Positions 1 to 7,867 of a stretch of 64,000 nt of DNA are shown piece by piece. The stretch is taken from positions 116,826 to 180,825 of the forward strand of contig NZ_RHLN01000002.1 in NCBI RefSeq assembly GCF_004121075.1, read 5' to 3'. The stretch comes from Lutibacter sp. HS1-25. Its GTDB lineage: Bacteria; Bacteroidota; Bacteroidia; Flavobacteriales; Flavobacteriaceae. Below the pieces are notes generated by a model. The model had not been told where the DNA came from, made no database searches, and saw only the letters and a list, made by a program, of their open reading frames with translations. The stretch's first letter is position 1; the number at the start of each line of letters is the position of its first letter. The translations under genes were made by a program, and so were the position numbers.

Positions 1-341
1 GAAGTTGCCATTAACAACATTGGTTTTTTTCGCCACACTTCGCCATTAATTCTAGACAACCAATCGAAAGCATTTTTAAAAGCTACCGAATAAGCGCCAT
101 TGTGTTCTGCCAAAGAAATTACAAAACCATCTGCCTTATCAATCACTTCATTCAATGCCAAAACCCCTTCTGAAAAACCCTTTTCAGCTTCAACATCAAC
201 AGAAAATAATGGCATTTCATAATTGTTTAAATCAACTTTAACAAGATTTACATTTTGTACCAAACCTCCAACATATTCAGCCAATATTTTATTGATAGAA
301 TTTTTACTATTACTCCCTCCAATTGTTACAATATTTTTCAT
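1..341 (-). CDS. NADPH-dependent FMN reductase-like flavoprotein, 5' part only
   Basis: The gene runs off the left edge, so only the first 113 or so residues are visible. It begins MKNIVTIGGSNSKNSINKIL, a flavodoxin-fold start whose GGSNSKNS loop should hold the FMN phosphate. It continues with a predicted helix and then FVISLAEHNGAYSVAFKNAF, the usual pattern of the NADPH-dependent FMN reductase family that uses NAD(P)H to reduce flavins or quinones. It is divergent from the acyl-CoA carboxylase gene. The ATG at 341-339 is the only sensible start. The substrate cannot be predicted. Confidence 0.85.
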   Translation of the reverse strand, partial: MKNIVTIGGSNSKNSINKILAEYVGGLVQNVNLVKVDLNNYEMPLFSVDVEAEKGFSEGVLALNEVIDKADGFVISLAEHNGAYSVAFKNAFDWLSRINGEVWRKKPMLLMAT

Positions 342-361
342 AAGTATAAATTTTTATGTAA

Positions 362-369
362 CAAATATA
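362..369 (-). promoter_or_regulatory. Putative -7 element of the FMN reductase gene
   Basis: Read on the minus strand this is TATATTTG, a match to the Bacteroidota -7 consensus TAnnTTTG, about 20 bases upstream of the ATG at 341. No clear TTG -33 element is seen at the right spacing, so this is only a plausible promoter. Confidence 0.35.
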
Positions 370-471
370 GTAAAATATATTTTATTTACCTAGGTATTTA
401 TTTTCAGGGTATATTATTAACATTATTTAACATTCATTTTGTACTTTAGCCTTTAGAAAATTTTGAACAAA

Positions 472-2100
472 ATGGATATTAACTTCAATAAAAACGAAGA
501 TTTTAACAAACTTCAACTTTCAGCACTCAAAAAAAAATTATTGAAAGTTTACAAAGGCGGTGGCGATGCCAAAATTGAAAACCACAAATCAAAAGGCAAA
601 CTAACTGCTAGAGAACGTATTGATTATTTATTTGACAATAATAGTGATACTATTGAAATTGGTGCTTTGGCTGGAGACGAAATGTACCCAGAACACGGCG
701 GTTGCCCTTCGGCAGGTGTTGTTGTTAAAATTGGATATATTGAAGGAAAACAGTGTATTGTAGTTGCAAATGATGCAACTGTAAAAGCTGGTGCCTGGTT
801 TCCTATTACCGCAAAAAAGAATTTACGCGCTCAGGAAATTTCAATTGAAAATAAGATTCCTATCATATATTTGGTAGATAGTGCTGGCGTTTATTTGCCA
901 ATGCAAGACGAAATTTTTCCAGACAAAGAACATTTTGGTCGTATTTTTAGAAACAATGCCATTATGAGCAGTATGGGTATTACACAAATTTCGGCCATTA
1001 TGGGAAGTTGTGTTGCGGGTGGTGCTTATTTACCAATTATGAGCGATGAAGCAATGATTGTTGATAAAACCGGTAGTATTTTTTTAGCAGGAAGTTATTT
1101 GGTTAAAGCGGCTATTGGCGAAAATATTGACAATGAGACTTTAGGCGGTGCAACTACACATTGCGAAATTAGTGGTGTTACAGATTATAAAGCTTTAGAT
1201 GATAAAGATGCGTTAGATAAAATACGCAATATTGTTGGTAAAATAGGTGACTATGACAAAGCTGGTTTTAATAGAATTGAAGCCAAAAAACCACTACAAA
1301 ATCCTGATGATATTTTTGGAATTTTACCAAAAACCCGTACCGATCAATATGAAATGCGAAGTATTATTGAACGCATTGTAGATAATTCTGAATTTGAAGA
1401 ATACAAAAAGGATTATGGAAAAACCATTATTTGTGCCTATGCACGTATTGATGGTTGGGCAGTTGGTATTGTTGCAAATCAAAGAAAAGTGGTAAAAAAT
1501 GCACAAAAAGAAATGCAATTTGGTGGTGTTATTTATTCTGATAGCGCAGATAAAGCTACTCGTTTTATAGCAAACTGCAATCAAAAGAAAATTCCGTTGG
1601 TGTTTTTACAAGATGTAACCGGATTTATGGTGGGTAGTAAAAGTGAACACGGTGGTATTATAAAAGATGGTGCTAAAATGGTAAATGCAGTGAGCAATTC
1701 TGTAGTTCCAAAATTTACGGTTATTATTGGAAATTCTTATGGAGCAGGAAATTACGCTATGTGCGGAAAAGCATACGATCCGCGATTAATAGTTGCTTGG
1801 CCATCGGCACGTTTGGCTGTTATGGGTGGTTCGCAAGCGGCCAAAGTATTATTACAAATTGAAACAGCATCATTAAAAAAACAAGGTCAAAAAATTACAC
1901 CCGAATTAGAACAAGAAATTTTGGCATCTATTGAAGCCAAATACGATGCTCAAACTTCGCCATATTATGCAGCCGCAAGATTGTGGACAGACGCTGTTAT
2001 CAATCCGTTAAATACCCGAAAATGGATTAGCATGGGAATTGAAGCGGCAAACCACGCACCTATTGAGAAACAATTTAATTTAGGTATAATTCAAGTATAA
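472..2100 (+). CDS. Acyl-CoA carboxylase, carboxyltransferase (beta) subunit
   Basis: Carboxyltransferase subunit that moves CO2 from biotin to an acyl-CoA such as propionyl-, methylcrotonyl- or acetyl-CoA. The two crotonase-like halves are visible: GSCVAGGAYLPIMSDEA in the N-half and GNSYGAGNYAMCGKAYDPR in the C-half. The motif LPMQDEIFPDKEHFGRIF and the GGATTHCEISGVTD stretch look closest to methylcrotonyl-CoA carboxylase beta chains. The length of 542 residues is normal for the family. The ATG at 472 is preferred to an in-frame TTG at 463. No biotin carboxylase or biotin carrier gene is adjacent, so the partner subunit must lie elsewhere and the substrate stays open. Confidence 0.93.
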   Translation: MDINFNKNEDFNKLQLSALKKKLLKVYKGGGDAKIENHKSKGKLTARERIDYLFDNNSDTIEIGALAGDEMYPEHGGCPSAGVVVKIGYIEGKQCIVVANDATVKAGAWFPITAKKNLRAQEISIENKIPIIYLVDSAGVYLPMQDEIFPDKEHFGRIFRNNAIMSSMGITQISAIMGSCVAGGAYLPIMSDEAMIVDKTGSIFLAGSYLVKAAIGENIDNETLGGATTHCEISGVTDYKALDDKDALDKIRNIVGKIGDYDKAGFNRIEAKKPLQNPDDIFGILPKTRTDQYEMRSIIERIVDNSEFEEYKKDYGKTIICAYARIDGWAVGIVANQRKVVKNAQKEMQFGGVIYSDSADKATRFIANCNQKKIPLVFLQDVTGFMVGSKSEHGGIIKDGAKMVNAVSNSVVPKFTVIIGNSYGAGNYAMCGKAYDPRLIVAWPSARLAVMGGSQAAKVLLQIETASLKKQGQKITPELEQEILASIEAKYDAQTSPYYAAARLWTDAVINPLNTRKWISMGIEAANHAPIEKQFNLGIIQV

Positions 2101-2104
2101 ATTA

Positions 2105-2135
2105 TTGTAAAAACACATTGTTATTTTTACATTTG
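2105..2135 (+). promoter_or_regulatory. Putative promoter of yebC
   Basis: TTG at 2105-2107, a 20-base spacer and TACATTTG at 2128-2135 fit the Bacteroidota consensus TTG-N17-20-TAnnTTTG. It lies 23 bases before the yebC start codon and just after the carboxylase stop. Confidence 0.55.
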
Positions 2136-2157
2136 CAACACAAAAATAAAACAATTT

Positions 2158-2874
2158 ATGGGAAGAGCGTTTGAGTTCCGAAAAGGAAGAAAAATGAAAC
2201 GTTGGTCGGCAATGGCCAAAGCATTTACACGTATTGGTAAAGACATCGTAATGGCGGTAAAAGAGGGTGGTCCAAATCCTGAAGCCAACTCTCGTTTAAG
2301 AGCTGTTATTCAAAATGCGAAAGCAGCCAATATGCCAAAAGACAATGTTGAGCGTGCCATAAAAAAAGCAACAGAAAAAGACACTGCAGATTATAAAGAA
2401 ATTTTATTTGAAGGTTATGCACCTCATGGTGTTGCCTTGGTAATTGAAACTGCTACAGACAATAACAATAGAACTGTTGCCAATGTAAGAGCTGCTTTTA
2501 ACAAATGTAACGGTAATATGGGTACTTCTGGTTCCGTTGTTTTTATGTTTGACCATGCTTGTAATTTTAGAATTAAAGCTGAAGACTTAAAAATGGACTT
2601 AGAAGAGTTTGAATTGGAATTGATAGATTTTGAAGTTGAAGAAGTTTTTGAAGATGAAGATGGGATTTTAATCTACGCACCTTTCGAAAAATTTGGTGCC
2701 ATTCAAAAATATTTAGAAGAAAATAATTTAGAAATTCTTTCTTCTGGATTTGAACGTATACCAACAACAACTGTAAAATTAACTGAAGAACAACAAGCAG
2801 ATGTTGAAAAATTATTGGAACGTTTAGAAGAAGATGATGATGTACAAAACGTATATCACTCAATGGAAATGTAA
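2158..2874 (+). CDS. YebC/PmpR family protein
   Basis: 238 residues beginning MGRAFEFRKGRKMKRWSAMA, the typical opening of the YebC family. The basic first domain is followed by an acidic middle (residues about 140-170, rich in Glu and Asp) and a C-terminal domain ending LEEDDDVQNVYHSMEM. Family members were described as DNA-binding transcription regulators, and some act on translation by relieving ribosome stalling. Which role applies here cannot be read from sequence. It has its own putative promoter and is followed after 3 bases by a small zinc-ribbon gene that may be cotranscribed. Confidence 0.93.
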   Translation: MGRAFEFRKGRKMKRWSAMAKAFTRIGKDIVMAVKEGGPNPEANSRLRAVIQNAKAANMPKDNVERAIKKATEKDTADYKEILFEGYAPHGVALVIETATDNNNRTVANVRAAFNKCNGNMGTSGSVVFMFDHACNFRIKAEDLKMDLEEFELELIDFEVEEVFEDEDGILIYAPFEKFGAIQKYLEENNLEILSSGFERIPTTTVKLTEEQQADVEKLLERLEEDDDVQNVYHSMEM

Positions 2875-2877
2875 ATT

Positions 2878-3210
2878 ATGATTTTAGCGGGCAAAAAAAA
2901 TTCAGAATTATCGTGCAAAATTGCACCAGAGGTTGTTTGCCCAAAATGCAATACACTTAACTCAACAAAGGTTTCGATAATAGGTACATACAAACACCTA
3001 TTATCGATTCCTTTTTTTGCAGGAAAAAAATTCGGTAAATCAGATTGTGAACATTGCAATCAAACCTACAATTTAGCCGAAATGCCTGACCCAATTAAAT
3101 TGGCATATTACGAACTTAAAGAGATTACAAAAACGCCTCTTTGGTTTTATGTTGGTTCTTTTTCTATTAAAATATTGGTCTTGATAAAAATATTTAGTCG
3201 ATATTTTTAA
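2878..3210 (+). CDS. Small zinc-ribbon membrane protein
   Basis: 110-residue protein of unknown function. Two CxxC pairs are visible, CPKCNT near residue 21 and CEHCNQTY near residue 59, forming a likely zinc ribbon around the stretch YKHLLSIPFFAGKKFGKS. A hydrophobic segment follows the sequence ITKTPLWFYVGSF and could be a membrane helix. The same plan occurs in uncharacterised Bacteroidota proteins. It starts 3 bases after yebC, suggesting an operon. Its last residues lie inside a hairpin and overlap the end of the convergent menE by 17 bases, so the C-terminus may have been shortened. Confidence 0.65.
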   Translation: MILAGKKNSELSCKIAPEVVCPKCNTLNSTKVSIIGTYKHLLSIPFFAGKKFGKSDCEHCNQTYNLAEMPDPIKLAYYELKEITKTPLWFYVGSFSIKILVLIKIFSRYF

Positions 3211-3214
3211 TCAA
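3181..3214. terminator. Bidirectional hairpin between convergent genes
   Basis: The arms TTGATAAAAATAT (3181-3193) and ATATTTTTAATCAA (3201-3214) pair with one bulged base around a short loop. The hairpin contains the ends of both converging coding regions, so the stop codons sit within the terminator itself. Confidence 0.5.
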
Positions 3215-4309
3215 TTTTAACGATTCTTTTCTGTTGATTTTTTTTGTTGAAGTTTCCACAAAATTTGGAATCACATAAACTGCTTTTGGTTTTTCGTATT
3301 TTTCGAGCTTTTGAAGTTGCTGAATTTGTTTTAAAATTTTAGCACTTAAATGATTATGATATTTTGAAACGTTTGTACTTCCATCCTCAATTATCAATAC
3401 CAATTTTTCACCTAAAACTGCGTCTGGAATTCCTGCCACAAAAAAACGTTGTGAAATAATTTTCGAAAGTTTTTCTTCAATTTGTTCCGGAATTAACTTA
3501 ATTCCACCCGAATTTACAACACCATCAATTCTACCCAACCAGTTAAATTCATTGTCTGAAATAATTTCAACCAAATCATTTGTAATTATTTCTTCGCTTG
3601 AAACTTTTGGCGCATTAATTACCAAACAACCTCTTTGATCTGTAGCTATGGTAATATTTGGTAAGATCTGGTAATATGAATTCTCGACTGCGCTCGAAAT
3701 AACATTTGAATTATCAATACCATCACCAAATTTATTCAATTTTTTTACTGCAATATGGGTTATGGTTTCGGTCATACCATACGTTGCATAAATGGCTGTT
3801 TTTACAGATTGTATTTCGTTCAACAATTCTTTTGAAACAACACCTCCTCCAACAATTAATTGCTTTATTTTATAAATAGCTGTCAAAGAATTTTTTAATT
3901 GAATAGGCACCATTGCAGTAAAATCGTATTGTTTTTCACTATCTTTTAAAGGATTGGAAACTGCTTCCACCACATCTAAATGCCAACCTAAAATTAGAGC
4001 TCTAACCAACATCATTTTACCAGCAATAAAACTTGGAGACATACACAATAAGGCAGTAGTTTTTTCAGGTAAATTAAAAAAGTTTCCTGTAGCCAATGCG
4101 CTATTTATCATGTGTGTTTTTTGAAGCTGAATCACTTTTGGTATTCCTGTAGAACCTGAAGTTTTAACTTTAACAAAGTCCTTTTCATTAAACCAATCTT
4201 TAAAAAACAAATAGACATCCATAGAAATTTCTTGAGAAAAATCTATAATTTCTGTTACCGTTTTAAACGATTTCCCCTGTAATTTAAAATCTTTATGAAA
4301 TGGTTTCAT
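3194..4309 (-). CDS. menE: o-Succinylbenzoate-CoA ligase (AMP-binding)
   Basis: Adenylate-forming enzyme that activates o-succinylbenzoate with ATP and CoA in menaquinone synthesis. Visible motifs are KTSGSTGIPKVIQLQKTHM (the P-loop-like AMP-binding signature, near residue 53), IYATYGMTETITHIA and WLGRIDGVVNSGGIKLIPEQ before the C-terminal lid. The C-terminal Lys is in KINRKESLKL. At 371 residues it is a little longer than compact flavobacterial MenE proteins. The extra length fits a 15-residue stretch around NVISSAVENS that looks like an inserted intergenic repeat. It is the last gene of the leftward men group; menC lies two genes upstream. Confidence 0.9.
   Translation of the reverse strand: MKPFHKDFKLQGKSFKTVTEIIDFSQEISMDVYLFFKDWFNEKDFVKVKTSGSTGIPKVIQLQKTHMINSALATGNFFNLPEKTTALLCMSPSFIAGKMMLVRALILGWHLDVVEAVSNPLKDSEKQYDFTAMVPIQLKNSLTAIYKIKQLIVGGGVVSKELLNEIQSVKTAIYATYGMTETITHIAVKKLNKFGDGIDNSNVISSAVENSYYQILPNITIATDQRGCLVINAPKVSSEEIITNDLVEIISDNEFNWLGRIDGVVNSGGIKLIPEQIEEKLSKIISQRFFVAGIPDAVLGEKLVLIIEDGSTNVSKYHNHLSAKILKQIQQLQKLEKYEKPKAVYVIPNFVETSTKKINRKESLKLIKNID
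3681..3703. repeat. Dispersed-repeat fragment inside menE
   Basis: The bases TTCTCGACTGCGCTCGAAAT begin a stretch identical in form to the short TCGA-rich elements scattered through intergenic DNA of many Bacteroidota genomes (GTCATTTCGAGCGCAGTCGA type). Here it lies in frame within menE and encodes VISSAVEN. The link to the family of repeats is from memory and has not been searched. Confidence 0.5.
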
Positions 4310-4373
4310 TGTTGGTTGTTGACTTTTAGCTATTGGCTATTAACTGTCGACTTGAGACTTTCGACTAAAAACC
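4310..4373. repeat. Low-complexity spacer (decayed repeat)
   Basis: The gap between menE and the CPBP gene consists of related short words (TTGGTTGTTGAC, TAGCTATTGGCTATTAAC, GTCGACTTGAGACTTTCGACT). It contains no gene. Similar TTGGTTGTTAGTTGTTGG text recurs near 40215, so this looks like a degenerate dispersed repeat. Confidence 0.4.
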
Positions 4374-5333
4374 TTAGGCTATAAATTTATCTTCGTCTAA
4401 TTCAATTGGTTTATATATGGTTCCAAACATTTTTTCTTTCCAATTATTCCAACCGTATTTTTTAGAGAATAGGAACAAAACAATTGGGTACAAAACAAGT
4501 ACTGGTAAAAATAATTCAACATTTAGTTCAGGTTCAGAAATATCTATAAAAAGTGCATCTGTTTGAAAAGCGCCCCACTCTACAGTTGCTAAAACTGCTG
4601 CTACAATATTATTTGCTGCATGAAAACCCATAGACAATTCAATTCCTTCATCCATAATTGCAAAAACACCTAGCAAGAGACCTGTTCCAATATAAAAAAT
4701 CATAACAATCCACCCTAATTTTTCAACTTCAGGATTGGCACCGTGTAGCAATCCAAAAATAACACCTGTTAAAATTAAAGCTACTATCCCCTTTTTAAAC
4801 CAGGTTCCAAAACCTTGCATTAAATAACCTCTAAAAAGCACCTCTTCCATAGTGGTTTGCAATGGCAGCAACAAAAAAGAAATAACTACTAAAATAGCAA
4901 ATGGCACCAATTTAAAATTCCATACAAAATCTTCGGGAGAAAAAACATAACTAATTCCAAACGAAACAATTCCTATAAGCATCCAAACCATAAAAGCAAA
5001 GAAAACCCGACTCCAATCAAATTTTTCTCTACTAGTAAGAACAGTTAATATTTTACGTTTATGAATAAATTTTACACCTAAAAGCAAAAAAACCAGTCCG
5101 CTAAAAAATGTAAAAATCATTAAAATTAAATACAAATTTGAGTCGATACCCAAAGTTGTAAAATTGTCAAGTGCAGCCCTTGAAAATTCACCCATATCTT
5201 CTGAATAAAAAAAAGCAGTTGCCACTAAAGGAATTATGCCAACCAATTGCCATCCAAAAAAAAGTAAAAAAATTGTTAGTGCATAAGCCCACCAGCTGTT
5301 TTCGCCTTTATATGCTTGTTGTATAAATTTCAT
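4374..5333 (-). CDS. CPBP family intramembrane metalloprotease
   Basis: Polytopic membrane protein with the CPBP (Abi/CAAX protease-like) signature: EEVLFRGYLMQG, then FGLLHGANPE, then HAANNIV, which supply the Glu, His and Asn/His residues of the predicted metal site. About eight hydrophobic segments are seen. The start is taken as the ATG at 5333 (MKFIQQAYKGENSWW), because related proteins begin with that stretch and a longer reading from 5351 adds only six residues. It lies between menC and menE, 24 bases after menC. Its substrate is unknown and a link with menaquinone synthesis is only positional. Confidence 0.85.
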   Translation of the reverse strand: MKFIQQAYKGENSWWAYALTIFLLFFGWQLVGIIPLVATAFFYSEDMGEFSRAALDNFTTLGIDSNLYLILMIFTFFSGLVFLLLGVKFIHKRKILTVLTSREKFDWSRVFFAFMVWMLIGIVSFGISYVFSPEDFVWNFKLVPFAILVVISFLLLPLQTTMEEVLFRGYLMQGFGTWFKKGIVALILTGVIFGLLHGANPEVEKLGWIVMIFYIGTGLLLGVFAIMDEGIELSMGFHAANNIVAAVLATVEWGAFQTDALFIDISEPELNVELFLPVLVLYPIVLFLFSKKYGWNNWKEKMFGTIYKPIELDEDKFIA

Positions 5334-5356
5334 ATGCTTATTTAAAATCACTTATT

Positions 5357-6394
5357 TTATAAATTAAATTTCCACTTTATATTTTTGTTATAATGCAAAT
5401 GTCCGTTTTTTACTTCTAACGGACTTTCAAAATTATTGGTAAATAAACTTCCTGTTCCCAAACCTTGAGGCATCTTATTGTTTAAAGTGTAGGTGTACTG
5501 TGCAATGGCATTTAACCCAATATTACTTTCCAATGCCGAAGTAATCCACCAACCTATTTTTTGTTTTTCGGCCAACTGAATCCACTCGTTGCTTCCACCA
5601 ATACCACCAACCAAACTTGGTTTTAAGATAATGTACTGCGGATTGATTATTTGCAGTAACTCTTGCTTTCCTGCACGTATATCAAAAACACCTATCAATT
5701 CTTCATCTAAAGCAATTGGCAAAGGCGTTTTTAAACATAAATCTGCCATTTCTTCAATCTGACCTTGTTTTATAGGTTGTTCAATAGAATGAATTTCAAA
5801 AGCAGACAATTGTTTTAATTTTTCCAATGCTTCAGAAGGCTTAAAAGCGCCATTGGCATCAACTCGTAATTCAATTTCTTCAGAAGAAAAATTTTGACGT
5901 ATACTTTTTAACAATTTCAATTCAGTTTCAAAATCTATAGCGCCAATTTTCATTTTTATGGTTGAAAACCCAGCTGCTATTTTTTCTTCAATTTGCTGCT
6001 TCATAAAAGCTTCACTCCCCATCCAAATTAATCCATTTATATTTATTGCATCTGTTGAATTTGTAAATTTTGAAGGAAATAAAGTAAATTCATCTTCACT
6101 TTTTAAAGACAATAATGCTTGTTCTAAGCCAAATTGAATAGAAGGAAATTCAATCAATTCATCTAATAAAAATGAAACACTTTGGTTAATATTATGACAC
6201 AACCAGGTTAATTTATTTTCATAATCTGGTCTATCATCAATACTTAAACCTCTAAAAATTGCACATTCTCCAATGCCAATTTTAGAATTATTATTTAATA
6301 ATAAAAAATAAGTTTCTTTGGTTTTTAAAATTCCACGAGAAGTGCCACTCGCCTGCTTAAAATTTAAAATGTATTTTTGAAAAGTTGCTATCAT
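5357..6394 (-). CDS. menC: o-Succinylbenzoate synthase
   Basis: Enolase-superfamily enzyme that dehydrates SHCHC to o-succinylbenzoate in menaquinone synthesis. Conserved residues are seen in order: FSTIKMKIGA (catalytic Lys), ELRVDANGAF (metal Asp), HSIEQPIKQG (metal Glu), PIALDEELIG (metal Asp/Glu) and YIILKPSLVGGIGGSNEW (second catalytic Lys). The length of 345 residues is normal. It lies two genes upstream of menE on the same strand, which together with menA at 10.8-11.7 kb supports the call. Confidence 0.93.
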   Translation of the reverse strand: MIATFQKYILNFKQASGTSRGILKTKETYFLLLNNNSKIGIGECAIFRGLSIDDRPDYENKLTWLCHNINQSVSFLLDELIEFPSIQFGLEQALLSLKSEDEFTLFPSKFTNSTDAININGLIWMGSEAFMKQQIEEKIAAGFSTIKMKIGAIDFETELKLLKSIRQNFSSEEIELRVDANGAFKPSEALEKLKQLSAFEIHSIEQPIKQGQIEEMADLCLKTPLPIALDEELIGVFDIRAGKQELLQIINPQYIILKPSLVGGIGGSNEWIQLAEKQKIGWWITSALESNIGLNAIAQYTYTLNNKMPQGLGTGSLFTNNFESPLEVKNGHLHYNKNIKWKFNL

Positions 6395-6480
6395 TATATA
6401 AAAAAGACGAAAGGTACAATTTTAATGGCATTGCACAACTTTAGTAATTTCTGTATATTTTAATTTCTATTGAATTTTAT

Positions 6481-7005
6481 TTAATCCTCTAATATTTTTT
6501 GAAGTTTATTTAATCCATACTCAAAATCTTTTCCAATGGTTTTATCCATATTCATAAACAACATTAAAATACTAACCGGAAATTTATTTATACCCGAAAA
6601 ACCCCAGGTTACTTTTGTGCCTCCGTCTACATTTTCAACTTTTAAATAAGCATCTGATTTAGATTTAAATGGCTTTAAAAATCGAAGTTGAGAAAAAATT
6701 GCTTCATTATTTATAATATCTGTAATTTCTTGCGCTCCTTCTCCTACTTCTTTATTTCCAACCCAGGATGAAACAAAACCGATTTCTCCGTCTACACCAG
6801 AAAATGTTTTTTTCATATTTGGATCTTTTTCTGCCCAAGGCGACCAATTGTCCTGATTTTTTAACAATTTTAAATATGAAAACACTTCAGGAAGCGGTTT
6901 TTTGATTAAAATACTTCGGGAAACATCGTACTTTCCTGGAGCAATATTGGCTAAAATAATTATCAAAAATATAACTATTAGAATGATGTAAAGCAACGTG
7001 TCCAT
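6481..7005 (-). CDS. SRPBCC (START-like) family protein with N-terminal membrane anchor
   Basis: 174 residues. Residues about 4-22 form one hydrophobic helix (LLYIILIVIFLIIILANI). The rest matches the polyketide-cyclase/SRPBCC pattern: SRSILIKKPLPEVFSYLKLL, NWSPWAEKDPNMKKTFSG and GGTKVTWGFSG. Such domains bind hydrophobic ligands in a deep pocket. The ligand is unknown, and the setting among menaquinone genes makes a lipid or quinone-type ligand conceivable but unproved. It is 43 bases downstream of the metallo-hydrolase gene. Confidence 0.8.
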   Translation of the reverse strand: MDTLLYIILIVIFLIIILANIAPGKYDVSRSILIKKPLPEVFSYLKLLKNQDNWSPWAEKDPNMKKTFSGVDGEIGFVSSWVGNKEVGEGAQEITDIINNEAIFSQLRFLKPFKSKSDAYLKVENVDGGTKVTWGFSGINKFPVSILMLFMNMDKTIGKDFEYGLNKLQKILED

Positions 7006-7047
7006 AATTTCATCTTATTTAGTTAATAATAGCCATTTTGGGCGCAA

Positions 7048-7728
7048 TTAGATTTTTAAATGCCCACCAATTGGTAATAAAAAAAGTTCTTTTTTAGCCT
7101 TTGCAAACTTTTCAAAAGCTTCTTTATGATTGATTTTTATATATCCAAAAGTATCAAAATGATACCCCAATACTTTGTTACAACTTAAAAATTTACTTGC
7201 TTTTATGGCTTCATCAACACCCATTGTAAAATTATCACCAATTGGTAAAACTACCAAATCAAGATCTCCAATTACATCTGGAATCAACTTCATATCATAC
7301 GTTAAAGCCGTATCACCTGCAATATACAACCTATGATGACTGGTTTCAATTACAAAACCACCTGGCTGACCACCATAAGTTCCGTCTGGAAAAGAGCTAG
7401 AGTGTACCGCATTTGTATAATGAACTGTTCCGAAATCAAAAACCCATTTTCCACCATGATTCATTGGGTGACCTTCAATTCCCTTAGCTTCAAAATAAGT
7501 TACAATTTCATAATTAGAAATTACTTTGGCGCCTGTACGCTTTGCAATTGCTTCAACGTCTAAAATATGATCTTGATGCGCATGAGTTACCAAAATATAA
7601 TCGGCTTGAATAGCATCTATATCAATTTCAGAAGCCAATTCGTTGCCCGAAATAAATGGATCAATTAGTAAAGTTTTGTCTTTGGTTTCGATACTTAAGG
7701 TTGAATGACCTAAATAAGTTAATTTCAT
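7048..7728 (-). CDS. Metal-dependent hydrolase, metallo-beta-lactamase fold (UPF0173 type)
   Basis: About 226 residues. It starts MKLTYLGHSTLSIETKDKTL and carries VTHAHQDHILD, the HxHxDH zinc-site motif, then AVHSSSFPDG (third His region), LYIAGDTALTYDM (bridging Asp) and LGYHFDTFGYI (last His). The ATG at 7728 is chosen because the conserved first beta strand begins there; a longer reading from 7755 adds nine unrelated residues. It lies between menC and menA. The menaquinone pathway needs a DHNA-CoA thioesterase not otherwise seen here, so that role is a possibility, but family members have varied substrates. Confidence 0.82.
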   Translation of the reverse strand: MKLTYLGHSTLSIETKDKTLLIDPFISGNELASEIDIDAIQADYILVTHAHQDHILDVEAIAKRTGAKVISNYEIVTYFEAKGIEGHPMNHGGKWVFDFGTVHYTNAVHSSSFPDGTYGGQPGGFVIETSHHRLYIAGDTALTYDMKLIPDVIGDLDLVVLPIGDNFTMGVDEAIKASKFLSCNKVLGYHFDTFGYIKINHKEAFEKFAKAKKELFLLPIGGHLKI

Positions 7729-7867
7729 AGTGATTAAGTGTAGATTATACTGCAATTTAATGAATTTATTTTACCTGCTAAAATTAAAATTTCCAACATT
7801 CATTCTATTGAAAAAACAACTGTATTCAACTGAATTTCAACAAGAAAAATAAATTCATTTTAAACTT

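Noticed and set aside
255..449. Plus-strand open frame of 64 codons
   Set aside because: It overlaps the start of the FMN reductase gene on the other strand and has no coding character.
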